Source: Gammaproteobacteria bacterium
GTDB lineage: Bacteria > Pseudomonadota > Gammaproteobacteria > UBA6429 > Thiohalophilaceae
Length of the DNA stretch: 64,000 nt
NCBI GenBank assembly: GCA_030594815.1
Contig: JAUVEN010000002.1
Coordinates: 1 to 64,000 of the forward strand
Direction of reading: 5' to 3'
The translations under genes and the position numbers were made by a program. Each line of letters opens with the position of its first letter. The stretch's first letter is position 1. Positions 55,855-64,000 of this stretch are shown here, piece after piece. The notes beneath the pieces were generated by a model. That model did not search any database. It saw only the letters and a program-made list of their open reading frames with translations, and was not told the origin of the DNA.

Positions 55855-56424
55855 ATGCAAGTTAGCCAGAAACAAGCAAATGCACGAACAACTAGAAAAA
55901 TCCTGTTGATTGTTGTTTTTATGTTTAGTTTTGGTTTTTTTGTTCTTCCACCTTTATATGCTGCGATATGTGATGTGTTTGGTTTAAATGGCCGCTTTAT
56001 TGAATTAAAAAAAGTGGAGCGGGCTGAATATATCGTTAACGTTGAAAAACGTATCGATGAATCACGCACAATAAGAATAGAGTTTTTGACAACATTAAAT
56101 CAAAAGCTGAATTGGGAATTTCGTGCCAAACAAAACACGATAGATGTACATCCCGGTAAAGTGACAGAAGTAATGTTTTATGCCAAAAATTTAACGAATA
56201 GAAAAGTAGTTGCGCAGGCAATACCGAGTGTTACTCCCGGCTATGCTGCAAAATATTTTTCAAAAATGGAATGTTTCTGTTTTTCACAGCAAACATTCGA
56301 ACCGGGTGAAGCACGGGATATGCCACTACGTTTTTATGTGGACCCTAACTTACCTAAAAAAGTTAAAACGATTTCGCTGGGGTATACTTTTTTTGATACC
56401 AATAGAAAGTTAGCCAGTAAATAG
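55855..56424 (+). CDS. ctaG: CtaG/Cox11 copper-delivery protein for subunit I
   Basis: One N-terminal membrane helix (ILLIVVFMFSFGFFVLPPLY) anchors a periplasmic immunoglobulin-like domain. The conserved copper cysteines are in the KMECFCFSQQTFEPGE motif. Cox11 inserts CuB into subunit I. ATG at 55855 is chosen behind GGAGAG; a GTG one codon earlier is possible. Confidence 0.93.
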   Translation: MQVSQKQANARTTRKILLIVVFMFSFGFFVLPPLYAAICDVFGLNGRFIELKKVERAEYIVNVEKRIDESRTIRIEFLTTLNQKLNWEFRAKQNTIDVHPGKVTEVMFYAKNLTNRKVVAQAIPSVTPGYAAKYFSKMECFCFSQQTFEPGEARDMPLRFYVDPNLPKKVKTISLGYTFFDTNRKLASK

Positions 56425-56512
56425 ATTAATAAGAAAAAAACACGATGACAGATTTATAAAGTCTGTTGAAATTTTAATAATTTTTCAGGTTTCTGGATAA
56501 AGAGGGGAAAAC

Positions 56513-57397
56513 ATGTCAGACGTAGCAGGCAGTTATTATCTTCCTGAGCCAAGTAAGTGGCCAGCAGTTGGCTCAATTGGCTTATTTTTAACAACGGGTG
56601 GTTTTGCATATGCATTAACCAGCGGTGTTGATGGTGCGATGGGTAGCATGACTATTATGTATATTGGTTTTGCAGTCATGGCCTATATGTTATTTGGCTG
56701 GTTTGGTCAGGTTATCGACGAAAGTGAAGCCGGTAAATACAACGCACAAGTAGATACATCTTTCCGTATGGGAATGATGTGGTTTATCTTTTCTGAAGTA
56801 ATGTTCTTCGCAGCATTCTTTGGCGCTTTATTTTATGCTCGTGTCTTAGCAGGACCCTGGTTAGACGGAGCAGGTAATAATGCCATGACGGGTAGCTTAT
56901 TATGGCCAGACTTTACCTTTGAATGGCCAATGTTAAGCGTTCCTGGTGAAGGATATGATACGCCTACAGGTACTATTGGTGCATGGGGTGTTCCTTTCTA
57001 CAATACGTTAATTCTTTTAACTTCAGGCCTGACTGTTACATGGGCACACTGGGGATTGAAAAAAGATAACCGTAAACAATTGATTATTGGTTTAGCTTTA
57101 ACTGTTGCTTTAGGTTTCTTATTTGTATTCATGCAAGCAGAAGAATACATTGAAGCTTATTCTCATTTAAATCTAAAATTATCTTCAGGTACTTATGGCT
57201 CAACCTTCTTCATGTTAACCGGCTTCCATGGTTTACATGTGACGATTGGTGCCATCATGTTAACTGTAATGTTAATTCGCTCAATTAAAGGTCATTTTTC
57301 TGAGAAGCATCACTTCGCATTTGAAGCTGCAGCTTGGTACTGGCACTTTGTTGACGTGGTATGGTTAGGCTTATTTGTTGTAGTTTACTGGCTTTAA
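56513..57397 (+). CDS. coxC: Cytochrome c oxidase subunit III
   Basis: Seven helices with FRMGMMWFIFSEVMFFAAFFG, TGFHGLHVTIGAIML and AAWYWHFVDVVWLGLFVVVY, all hallmarks of subunit III. The length is 294 residues. GAGGGGAAAAC precedes the ATG. A terminator follows 21 bases after the stop, so later cta genes need another promoter or read-through. Confidence 0.96.
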   Translation: MSDVAGSYYLPEPSKWPAVGSIGLFLTTGGFAYALTSGVDGAMGSMTIMYIGFAVMAYMLFGWFGQVIDESEAGKYNAQVDTSFRMGMMWFIFSEVMFFAAFFGALFYARVLAGPWLDGAGNNAMTGSLLWPDFTFEWPMLSVPGEGYDTPTGTIGAWGVPFYNTLILLTSGLTVTWAHWGLKKDNRKQLIIGLALTVALGFLFVFMQAEEYIEAYSHLNLKLSSGTYGSTFFMLTGFHGLHVTIGAIMLTVMLIRSIKGHFSEKHHFAFEAAAWYWHFVDVVWLGLFVVVYWL

Positions 57398-57418
57398 TAG
57401 CTGCAACAAACATACGAA

Positions 57419-57446
57419 AAGGCGCTGTTATTACAGCGCCTTTTTT
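57419..57446 (+). terminator. Rho-independent terminator after coxC
   Basis: The stem AAGGCGCTGT / ACAGCGCCTT closes a TATT loop and is followed by a run of T. It ends the coxB-coxC transcript; on the opposite strand AAAA also allows termination of the small gene at 57497. Confidence 0.9.
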
Positions 57447-57496
57447 ATTGTTTTTAATTAAATTATTCTAGTTATAAAAATATTCAAATAGCTAAA

Positions 57497-57703
57497 TCAG
57501 GCGCCATGTGGTGAAATAAGACCGAATTGAGCGCCAACCATCATTAGGACAAGTAAGCCTATTGAGAGAGCAATACGAAAAGTTAGGGCTTTAAGCATTC
57601 TGTCAGAATCACGATTTTTTTGGACAAAAGCAAACAACGCAACACCTAAACTAAAAATAATAAATAAAAGAATAGAAACGATAATAATTTTAAACATGCT
57701 CAT
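57497..57703 (-). CDS. Twin-transmembrane protein, DUF2909-like
   Basis: The 68-residue protein has two helices (IIIVSILLFIIFSLGVALFA and IALSIGLLVLMMVGAQFG) joined by the motif QKNRDSDRMLKALTFRI, the pattern of DUF2909. Such genes are habitual neighbours of cox operons, transcribed oppositely. Its function is unknown. GGGGTAA before the ATG is a reasonable ribosome site. Confidence 0.75.
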   Translation of the reverse strand: MSMFKIIIVSILLFIIFSLGVALFAFVQKNRDSDRMLKALTFRIALSIGLLVLMMVGAQFGLISPHGA

Positions 57704-57756
57704 TTACCCCTGATAATTTGGGTAAGTATAACAAATTAGTTATAAAAATAATTAAA

Positions 57757-58500
57757 ATGCAAATAGGAAATAAAACATTTAAACCTGGCCTGGTTCCAAC
57801 AATTGTAACGTTGTTGATTTTACCTGTTTTATTGCGCCTGGGTTTTTGGCAACTGGATCGCGCAGAGGAAAAAAGAGATCTAATCGAACTGTTTAAAAAG
57901 CAAAATGAATCAGGACCTCTATATATAAAAGACTTTATCGATAAGGATAAAAATCTGAATTATCGTTTAGCAAAAATTGATGGTCATTATGTTTTAGATA
58001 AACAGATCTTTATAGATAACAAAGTTCACCAGGGTAAAACTGGGGTGTATGTCATGACACCTTTCAAATTAAAGAATAGTGAATACAGTATTTTAGTTAA
58101 CCGAGGCTGGGTGCTAATGGCGATTGACCGATCAAGCTTGCCTAAAATAGAGACAATATCAGGATTTTTAAAGTTGTCAGGAAAAATAAAGGTGTTAGGT
58201 AAAAAACCATTTATGGTTGGCGATCAGTATCAAAGCAATGAAGGTTGGCCTGCCCTAATGCAATGGATCAGTTTTAACGATATTGAAAATAAATCCGGTT
58301 TAAAATTGTTACCTTACATTTTTTTATTGGATGAAAAAGAACAAAGTGGTTATGTACGTAACTGGAAGCCCGTTGTTATGCAGCCAGAAAAAAGTACCAG
58401 CTATGCTGTGCAATGGTTTGCTTTGGCGTTAGCGCTGGTTATTATTTATATTGTTGTTAATTTAAAAGAAAGAAAAAGTGAGTTAGAAGATGGAGAATAA
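57757..58500 (+). CDS. SURF1-family cytochrome oxidase assembly protein
   Basis: The start ATG at 57757 gives MQIGNKTFKPGLVPT and a helix LRLGFWQLDRAEEKRDLI, the SURF1 N-terminal signature. The C-terminal helix motif SYAVQWFALALALVIIYI and the internal LVNRGWV are conserved. It acts in haem a insertion into subunit I. A TTG at 57718 is an alternative start. It overlaps the next gene by 11 bases. Confidence 0.9.
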   Translation: MQIGNKTFKPGLVPTIVTLLILPVLLRLGFWQLDRAEEKRDLIELFKKQNESGPLYIKDFIDKDKNLNYRLAKIDGHYVLDKQIFIDNKVHQGKTGVYVMTPFKLKNSEYSILVNRGWVLMAIDRSSLPKIETISGFLKLSGKIKVLGKKPFMVGDQYQSNEGWPALMQWISFNDIENKSGLKLLPYIFLLDEKEQSGYVRNWKPVVMQPEKSTSYAVQWFALALALVIIYIVVNLKERKSELEDGE

Positions 58501-59101
58501 AAAAGGTAAAGGTCGTCAGCAATTAATATTATTAATGGCCTTTTTTGTCGCCCCCATTATTATTGCGATCATCATGTATAACCTGGTGCCAGAAGGTGGT
58601 CCGACTAAAACTAAAAACCATGGAGATTTGGTTGTACCTGCAAGACCATTAACCGATGTCACTTTGCAATTAGCATCAGGAAAGGATTTCAAGTTTTCTG
58701 ATATAAATAAAACATGGGTGATGCTTTATATTGGTGACGCCAGCTGCAACGATGCTTGTGCCGAAGTTTTATATAAAATGCGTCAAAGCAGATTAGCGCA
58801 ACGTGGTGAACATTTACGCATTAAACGTTTATACATTTCCACATCAGGTAAAGCCAAGGCTTCCTTACTGGAAATATTAAAAGATCACCCCGGTTTAGAA
58901 GTGGTATCCGGGGCTGATAAAGAAATTAAGTCAGTATTAAAACAATTTGAACTTGATAACAAAGCCGCAGCAAAATCTGCTGATCGATTATATTTGGTTG
59001 ACCCTTTTGGCAATCTCATGATGTCGTATGAAAAAGGGTTCGATGCAACAGGTTTGATTAAAGACATGACACTATTATTAAAAGTTTCGCGAATTGGTTA
59101 A
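58490..59101 (+). CDS. SCO1/SenC-like thioredoxin-fold protein of the cox operon
   Basis: One N-terminal membrane helix (LILLMAFFVAPIIIAIIMY) is followed by a thioredoxin-like domain with CNDAC, equivalent to the CPDVC copper/redox site of Sco proteins, and a C-terminal YLVDPFGNLMMSY. The usual distal His of SCO1 is not obvious, so it may act as a thiol-disulfide factor rather than a copper donor. Found between SURF1 and ctaA genes, as in many gammaproteobacteria. Confidence 0.75.
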   Translation: MENKKGKGRQQLILLMAFFVAPIIIAIIMYNLVPEGGPTKTKNHGDLVVPARPLTDVTLQLASGKDFKFSDINKTWVMLYIGDASCNDACAEVLYKMRQSRLAQRGEHLRIKRLYISTSGKAKASLLEILKDHPGLEVVSGADKEIKSVLKQFELDNKAAAKSADRLYLVDPFGNLMMSYEKGFDATGLIKDMTLLLKVSRIG

Positions 59102-59150
59102 GACTTTTTTTAAATGCCGCGATTGAAAACAATTTTTTCGGAACAGTATT

Positions 59151-60164
59151 ATGAATAAATCACTATTTTTTAAAATGGCCTTTGCCGCAACCTGTTTAGC
59201 CTATGTTGTTATTTTGCTTGGAGCCTATACACGCCTGGCGGATGCTGGTTTAGGTTGTCCGGACTGGCCAGGTTGTTATGGCCATGTTGGCGTACCAAAA
59301 CATGTAGATGATGTTGCTGCAGCGAATCAGGCTTATCCTGATCGTCCAGTTGAAGCAGCTAAGGCCTGGAAGGAAATGATCCACCGTTACTTTGCCAGCA
59401 CGTTAGGCTTAATGATTTTTGTGATTGGTATTATTGCCATCAGGAAACGAAAAGAAGCGAATCATGCCTTTAAACTTCCACTATTTCTAATGGCCTTAGT
59501 TGTTTTTCAAGGTATGTTAGGAATGTGGACGGTCACGATTAAATTAAATCCTGCCATTGTAATGTCGCATTTAATGGGCGGTATGACCACCCTATCAATA
59601 TTATGGTGGCTAACATTACGCTCTGGATCACTTTTTAAGTTTGGTCATGTCGATAGCGTTTATTTAAAAAAATTAAGAGCCCCCGCCTTAATTGGATTAA
59701 TCATTGTTGTTATCCAGGTCATGTTGGGTGGCTGGACCAGTTCAAATTATGCTGCGTTAAATTGCATAGAATTTCCAACCTGTATTGCTGGCGAGTATTT
59801 GCCGCCGATGAATTTTTCAGAAGGATTTACACTCTGGCATGGTACCGAGAAAAATTTTGAATTTGGCATTTTAAGTCACGAGGCAAGGGTTGCCATTCAT
59901 ACTACTCACCGAATTGGTGCGGTAATTACTGCTATATTTGTGCTTTGGTTAGGGTTCAAAATTTTATTAACACCGGCATATAGCCCACTTAAAAATGCAG
60001 GAATAGCCTTGATAGCCGTAGTGGCACTACAGTTTATTTTAGGTGTTTCAAACGTGTTACTATCTTTACCTTTATTAGTTGCGGTAGCACACAATGGTGG
60101 CGGCGCTTTACTGATTTTGACTTTAGTTACCGTAAATCATTTAGTTCGTAATCAAAGAAAATAA
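59151..60164 (+). CDS. ctaA: Heme A synthase (CtaA/Cox15)
   Basis: Eight helices in two four-helix repeats. The motif YTRLADAGLGCPDWPGCYG holds the conserved cysteines, and the haem-binding histidines are in EMIHRYFAST, MSHLMGGM, THRIGAV and AHNGGGALL. It oxidises heme O to heme A for the aa3 oxidase. It is followed after 12 bases by ctaB. Confidence 0.95.
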   Translation: MNKSLFFKMAFAATCLAYVVILLGAYTRLADAGLGCPDWPGCYGHVGVPKHVDDVAAANQAYPDRPVEAAKAWKEMIHRYFASTLGLMIFVIGIIAIRKRKEANHAFKLPLFLMALVVFQGMLGMWTVTIKLNPAIVMSHLMGGMTTLSILWWLTLRSGSLFKFGHVDSVYLKKLRAPALIGLIIVVIQVMLGGWTSSNYAALNCIEFPTCIAGEYLPPMNFSEGFTLWHGTEKNFEFGILSHEARVAIHTTHRIGAVITAIFVLWLGFKILLTPAYSPLKNAGIALIAVVALQFILGVSNVLLSLPLLVAVAHNGGGALLILTLVTVNHLVRNQRK

Positions 60165-60176
60165 GAAAGAATTAAA

Positions 60177-61088
60177 ATGGAAAATACAGCCAAGAACGAA
60201 AATCCAAGAGTCGGTTTTTTTACGACGTGTAATAGTTTCTACGAATTATGTAAGCCTCGTGTTGTTATGATGCTTGTTTTTACGGCTGTAATAGGGATGT
60301 TTCTTGCGACACCAGGCATGGTGCCATGGCAACCTCTTGTTTTTGGCACTATCGGTATTGGCCTGGCTGCGGCATCCGCTGCTGCAATTAACCAGGTGGT
60401 TGATCAGAAGATCGATAAGGAAATGCGTCGAACGGAAGCTCGCCCTTTACCATCAGGTAATGTTACAAATTCTCAGGCACTATTTTTTGCGATTGCTCTA
60501 GGCATAATCGCTATGGTCATTTTAACTTTTCTAGTTAATGGTTTAACCGCCTGGCTGACATTCTTGTCACTAATCGGATATGCCGTCATTTATACGATGT
60601 ATCTGAAGCATGCGACACCACAAAATATTGTTATTGGCGGTGCTGCCGGAGCGGCTCCACCTGTTCTAGGTTGGGTAGCGGTAACGGGGACGATTGATCC
60701 GAATAGCCTGATGTTATTTTTAATCATCTTCACCTGGACGCCACCTCACTTTTGGGCGTTGGCCATTCATCGTCGTGAAGAATATGCCAAGGCTGATGTA
60801 CCTATGTTGCCAGTAACGCACGGCATTGAGTACACCCGTCTTCAGGTACTTCTTTATACTATTATAATGATTGCTGTCACCCTGTTACCTTTTGCTACAC
60901 GCATGAGCGGTGTCGTTTACCTGGGTGGTGTGATTATTCTTGATGCCATCTTCCTCTACTATGCTATTAAAATGCAATCTGGCAAAGATGACAGCATTCC
61001 TATCAAAACTTTTGCCTACTCCATTCTTTATTTGATGCTTCTTTTCGCATTATTACTGATCGATCATTACCTGCCTCAGACTTTTTAA
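60177..61088 (+). CDS. ctaB: Heme O synthase (protoheme IX farnesyltransferase)
   Basis: This UbiA-superfamily membrane enzyme adds a farnesyl group to heme B. The aspartate motifs are NQVVDQKIDKEMRRTEARP and the YAKADVPMLPVTHG region; TWTPPHFWALAIHRREEYA is diagnostic of CtaB/CyoE. The length is 303 residues. It ends the cta operon; repeats follow. Confidence 0.95.
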   Translation: MENTAKNENPRVGFFTTCNSFYELCKPRVVMMLVFTAVIGMFLATPGMVPWQPLVFGTIGIGLAAASAAAINQVVDQKIDKEMRRTEARPLPSGNVTNSQALFFAIALGIIAMVILTFLVNGLTAWLTFLSLIGYAVIYTMYLKHATPQNIVIGGAAGAAPPVLGWVAVTGTIDPNSLMLFLIIFTWTPPHFWALAIHRREEYAKADVPMLPVTHGIEYTRLQVLLYTIIMIAVTLLPFATRMSGVVYLGGVIILDAIFLYYAIKMQSGKDDSIPIKTFAYSILYLMLLFALLLIDHYLPQTF

Positions 61089-61118
61089 AGACAAGTACTA
61101 CTCTATGCTTGTTTGAGA

Positions 61119-61293
61119 TGTAGGTTGGGTTAAGGAGTAACACGACGAACCCAACAGGATTAAATCGTTGGATCCGCTTCACTTGATCCCACCTACATGC
61201 AAAAAATCATAGTTGTAGGTTGGATTAAGGAGTAACACGACGAACCCAACAATATCAAAAATGTTGGATTCGCTGCGCTTAATCCAACCTACT
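61119..61293. repeat. Two family B palindromic repeats in tandem
   Basis: Unit 1 starts TGTAGGTTGGGTTAAGGAGT and ends TGATCCCACCTACA; unit 2 starts TGTAGGTTGGATTAAGGAGT and ends TTAATCCAACCTACT. Both contain CACGACGAACCCAACA and a TTGGAT-CGCT motif. Each can fold as a long hairpin. Confidence 0.8.
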
Positions 61294-61309
61294 AGGTGTG
61301 TTAGCACAA

Positions 61310-61378
61310 AAGTTTCCCTGTGCGTCCTGTGTGGCCCAGGCCAGCCTCTCAATCTTCGATTTCACCTTCTTCCCAGTA
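61310..61378. repeat. Partial family A repeat
   Basis: TTCCCTGTGCGTCCTGTGT is followed by GGCCAGCCTCTCAATCTTCG and TTTCACCTTCTTCCC, the inverted core of the copy at 19348-19455. One arm is missing. Confidence 0.7.
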
Positions 61379-61415
61379 GTTTAATTTTTAAAGTGTAATT
61401 TATGACATAATGCGG

Positions 61416-61459
61416 TTGATTCGTGTGTATATGCACGTATAATTCCGTGCATATACACA
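61416..61459 (+). promoter_or_regulatory. marR promoter with a 14-bp palindromic operator
   Basis: A -35 TTGATT (61416-61421) and -10 TATAAT (61438-61443) are spaced by 16 bases. Perfect inverted arms TGTGTATATGCACG (61424-61437) and CGTGCATATACACA (61446-61459) flank the -10. A bound repressor would block polymerase, so autoregulation by the MarR protein encoded next is likely. Confidence 0.8.
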
Positions 61460-61472
61460 GTGGAGCTTAAAT

Positions 61473-61901
61473 ATGAATACAGAGATTGAAGGTGACGCAC
61501 CAAGCTGCATTAATATGCAAATCTTGCGCGCCAGCCACTATGTATTAAAAACATATGATGATGCTTACCGTGATCTGGGTATACGCGCGACACAAATGCC
61601 AGTTGTTGGCCTTATTTCGCGCAAAGGACCAATAACAATTCGTCAAATTGCCGATGAAATGGAATCAGAACGTAGTGTTATGAGCCGTAAGCTACAAGTC
61701 ATGGAAAAAAATGGCTGGATTAGTGAAGACCCACTAACAACAGGAAAAGAGAAATCTTTTATTCTTGCTGAAGCAGGTAAAGCACTGATTAAACGGGTAT
61801 TACCGGTTAAACATGCAGTGCAGCAAAAGATACTAAGTAAATTAAGTGACGATGAACGTAATTTGTTACTCAATTTATGTACTAAATTGAAACAAGAGTA
61901 A
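61473..61901 (+). CDS. MarR-family transcriptional regulator
   Basis: The 142-residue protein has a winged helix at residues 35-105 (KGPITIRQIADEMESERSVM, then LQVMEKNGWISEDP) with dimerisation helices at both ends. Two cysteines, Cys12 and one near the C-terminus (LLNLCTKL), might sense persulfide or oxidant; that is inferred from the target genes. It precedes a rhodanese and a persulfide dioxygenase. Its operator recurs before the rhodanese gene. Confidence 0.88.
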   Translation: MNTEIEGDAPSCINMQILRASHYVLKTYDDAYRDLGIRATQMPVVGLISRKGPITIRQIADEMESERSVMSRKLQVMEKNGWISEDPLTTGKEKSFILAEAGKALIKRVLPVKHAVQQKILSKLSDDERNLLLNLCTKLKQE

Positions 61902-61954
61902 GAAACAATGGTTGTACTGTCCTAAGCAGTCAGCCACATTTTTTTAAATAAATG

Positions 61955-61967
61955 TGTGTATATGCAC
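61955..61967 (+). promoter_or_regulatory. Second MarR operator half-site
   Basis: TGTGTATATGCAC repeats 13 bases of the palindrome arm at 61424-61437. It lies 28 bases before the rhodanese start codon, so the regulator probably also controls this promoter. Confidence 0.65.
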
Positions 61968-61994
61968 TAATGTAAAGATAAAGTGGAGTTAAAA

Positions 61995-62294
61995 ATGTTT
62001 GGAATGAGTATGAGTTTTATTGAGTGTCCTGAAGCACGTGAAATGGTGGCAAATGGTGCACAACTTGTTGATGTACGTTCACCACAAGAATTTGGTATGG
62101 GTGCAATTCCTGGTTCACTGAACGTTCCTTTGCAAGCAATTCATTCTGCAGAACAACACTTAGATAAAAGTAAACCGGTAATCGTTTATTGCGCAAGTGG
62201 TATGCGTAGTGAGCAAGCAAAAGGCGTTTTAAGCCAGCTTGGTTTTGGCGCTGTGCATAACTTAGGTTCAGTTAACAAGTACCTTTCTTGTTAA
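61995..62294 (+). CDS. Single-domain rhodanese
   Basis: The 99-residue protein has the active-site loop YCASGMRSEQA with catalytic Cys (about residue 67) and the upstream CPEAREMVANGAQLVDVRSPQEF. It transfers sulfane sulfur. ATG at 61995 follows GTGGAG; an in-frame GTG at 61983 is less likely. It is paired with the persulfide dioxygenase gene 46 bases downstream. Confidence 0.92.
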   Translation: MFGMSMSFIECPEAREMVANGAQLVDVRSPQEFGMGAIPGSLNVPLQAIHSAEQHLDKSKPVIVYCASGMRSEQAKGVLSQLGFGAVHNLGSVNKYLSC

Positions 62295-62340
62295 TAACAT
62301 TTTACATTATTAATTTAAAATATTTAATCAGGAGAGACAC

Positions 62341-63024
62341 ATGTTTGTAAGACAATTATTTGATCGTGAAACAAGTACATACACTTATTTAATCGCTGAT
62401 GAAGCAACATCTGAAGCTGCAATTATTGATCATGTAAAAGAACAGCTCGAACGTGATATTCTTTTAATTAAACAGCTTGGCTTTAACCTGAAGTATGTTT
62501 TAGAAACACATGTACATGCTGATCACATTACCAGCTCTGGAAAGTTAAGAGATGAATTCTCTGCTGAAGTTGTCTTACATGAAAATAGTGGTGCAGAATG
62601 TGCTGACTTGTTAATCAAAGACAACGATGTTTTGAAGTTAGGTGATATTGAAATTAAAGCATTACATACACCTGGTCATACAAATGCAGATTTAAGTTTT
62701 GCAGTTGAAGATTATGTGTTTACTGGTGATGCATTACTTGTTCGTGATTGTGGTCGCACAGATTTTCAAGCGGGCAGTTCAGTAACACTTTATAATTCAA
62801 TTAATGATAAAATATTTTCATTAGATGAAAAAACAACGATCTACCCTGGGCATGATTACTATGGTTTTACTGCTTCAACAGTTAAAGAAGAAAAACAGTT
62901 TAACAATCGTTTAGGTAATGGAAAAACTGAAGATGAGTTTGTTGAGATTATGGCGAATCTGGATTTAGCATTACCAAAAAAGATTAAAGAATCTGTTCCG
63001 GGTAACATGGCCTGCGGTTTATAA
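62341..63024 (+). CDS. ETHE1-like persulfide dioxygenase (metallo-beta-lactamase fold)
   Basis: The metal motif ETHVHADHITS, then LHTPGHTNADLSFAV, FTGDALLVRDCGRTDFQ and YPGHDYYGFTASTV match ETHE1/Blh-type persulfide dioxygenases, which oxidise glutathione persulfide to sulfite. CGRTDFQ is specific to that group rather than glyoxalase II. AGGAGAGAC precedes the ATG. With rhodanese it forms a sulfide detoxification pathway. Confidence 0.9.
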   Translation: MFVRQLFDRETSTYTYLIADEATSEAAIIDHVKEQLERDILLIKQLGFNLKYVLETHVHADHITSSGKLRDEFSAEVVLHENSGAECADLLIKDNDVLKLGDIEIKALHTPGHTNADLSFAVEDYVFTGDALLVRDCGRTDFQAGSSVTLYNSINDKIFSLDEKTTIYPGHDYYGFTASTVKEEKQFNNRLGNGKTEDEFVEIMANLDLALPKKIKESVPGNMACGL

Positions 63025-63055
63025 TTTAGCTAAAACGGCTAAGTTATTAAATAAT

Positions 63056-63094
63056 AAAAAAGAGCTTCACTATTCAATAGTGTGGCTCTTTTTT
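63056..63094. terminator. Bidirectional terminator
   Basis: AAAAAAGAGC...GCTCTTTTTT with inner CACTATT/AATAGTG arms forms a long hairpin between convergent genes, with A and T runs serving both directions. Confidence 0.9.
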
Positions 63095-63105
63095 ATGGGT
63101 ATTAT

Positions 63106-64000
63106 TCAGGAAGGATGATATTCCAGGGGAATAGTAAGATCAAAACTTGTTCCCTCATTCAAAGTGCTTTTTACGTTAATATCAATGCCAAGTAATTTAG
63201 CAAGATTTTCCGTTAAACTCATACCTAAACCGGTACCACCGTATTCACGAGTAGTTGAAATATCCGCCTGGGTGAAGGGTTTAGTGAGATCCTTTAATTG
63301 TTGTTCAGTCATACCTATACCGGTATCCGATATTGTAATTTTTAAATTATTGGTATTTGTTGTAACCCTAATCGCAACCTCGCCACTGGATGTGAATTTT
63401 GCAGCATTACCAATTATATTTAGAAGAATTTGACGTAACTTGGTGCTGTCTGATTTAATTGTGTGCGTGTTTTCAGGTACATCAAAAATAAATGTATTGT
63501 TATTTTTAGATACCAATGCTTCTGTTGTTTCCTTAATTCCGAAAAGTAAGTGAAAAACATTGATGTCTTCTACGTAAATGTCCATTTTCCCAGATTCTAT
63601 TTTAGAAAGATCAAGTACGTTGTTAATAAGTGCCAGCAAGTGTTTCCCGGCATGCGTTATTTTTTTTGCATCTTTGGGAATAGATTTAAAATCATTATCT
63701 TCTGCACAGTCAGCAATCATTTCGCTATAGCCTATAACAGCATTAAGTGGCGTACGTAATTCATGACTCATGTTTGCAAGGAAACTACTTTTTGCTGAAT
63801 TTGCCGCCTCTGCCTTTTTATATGAAGCCGTTGCTTGTTTAAGAAGATATTTATTTTCTATATGCAAAGTAATCGAACGCATGATGCTTTCGTTATGGCT
63901 GTGCGCAAGCACCATTAAAGAAATAACAAAAATAATAAGAAGTTGTAAGGTTGTTATGCTAAATAAATTAAACGTATCACTGAAAAATAGTTGAATAAGA
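63106..64000 (-). CDS. Sensor histidine kinase, N-terminal part beyond the window
   Basis: The frame stays open to the right edge and includes a membrane helix (FNLFSITTLQLLIIFVISLM) before the internal ATG at 63915. The kinase core follows: H-box SFLANMSHELRTPLNAVIG, N-box RQILLNIIGNAAKF, G1 DTGIGM and G2 GGTGLGMSL. It ends right after the ATPase domain, with no receiver domain. The sensor input domain must lie outside the window. Confidence 0.9.
   Translation of the reverse strand, partial: LIQLFFSDTFNLFSITTLQLLIIFVISLMVLAHSHNESIMRSITLHIENKYLLKQATASYKKAEAANSAKSSFLANMSHELRTPLNAVIGYSEMIADCAEDNDFKSIPKDAKKITHAGKHLLALINNVLDLSKIESGKMDIYVEDINVFHLLFGIKETTEALVSKNNNTFIFDVPENTHTIKSDSTKLRQILLNIIGNAAKFTSSGEVAIRVTTNTNNLKITISDTGIGMTEQQLKDLTKPFTQADISTTREYGGTGLGMSLTENLAKLLGIDINVKSTLNEGTSFDLTIPLEYHPS

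Noticed and set aside
63915-63994. Histidine kinase starting at ATG 63915
   Set aside because: The frame is open to the window edge and encodes a membrane helix upstream, so the gene is longer.

Overview
The window reads as the chromosome of an AT-rich gammaproteobacterium with aerobic respiration and some sulfur metabolism. The evidence is the gene order rdgB-rph-PP2C-kinase-yicC-gmk-rpoZ-spoT-ridA-recG-ubiC-ubiA, an MSHA-type pilus assembly block (mshI to mshN), a biotin operon using bioC/bioH, an aa3-type cytochrome c oxidase operon with heme A synthesis, and a MarR-controlled rhodanese/persulfide dioxygenase pair. No rRNA, tRNA, CRISPR array or prophage was seen.

Layout. 0-3.6 kb: a probable metal-handling cluster (His-rich secreted protein, HupE/UreJ permease fused to an extracytoplasmic domain, small His-rich protein), DUF3147 protein, an attC-like site and a monohaem cytochrome. 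3.6-10.3 kb: ion homeostasis (nhaA, a KefB-like antiporter, PsiE, a type II P-type ATPase). 10.5-17.4 kb: ROK kinase, MscS channel, hemW-rof-cupin operon, a broken cytochrome b5-type gene and a PhnD-like binding protein. 17.5-30.2 kb: housekeeping block listed above, preceded by a candidate FNR-controlled small RNA. 30.4-36.8 kb: mshI-N, ending exactly at a foldback element. 37-43.3 kb: outer-membrane protein, comF and bioB-bioF-bioH-bioC. 43.4-48.1 kb: peroxide/iron island (two peroxiredoxin copies plus the tail of a third, a TsoY-like membrane protein, ZIP transporter, two ferritin-like proteins, one of the encapsulated-ferritin family without a shell gene). 48.2-50.7 kb: integron-cassette-like segment with attC sites, a BrnT/BrnA toxin-antitoxin pair and an IS110-family element inserted inside an attC. 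50.8-63 kb: histone-deacetylase-like hydrolase, bioD, the cox/cta operon, and the sulfur-detoxification cluster. The right edge cuts a histidine kinase.

Intergenic spaces carry at least four families of 100-180 bp palindromic repeats. The most unusual points are (1) a 10-bp tandem repeat with A6G runs that breaks the nhaA start in a way only one copy number, or a -1 slip, would repair; (2) the orphan encapsulated-ferritin homologue beside a second ferritin-like gene and OxyR-like sites; (3) the IS110-family insertion in an attC with a structured 190-nt leader; and (4) an FNR box plus strong terminator with no gene between them.

All functional calls come from reading motifs and remembered family features; no database search was run.
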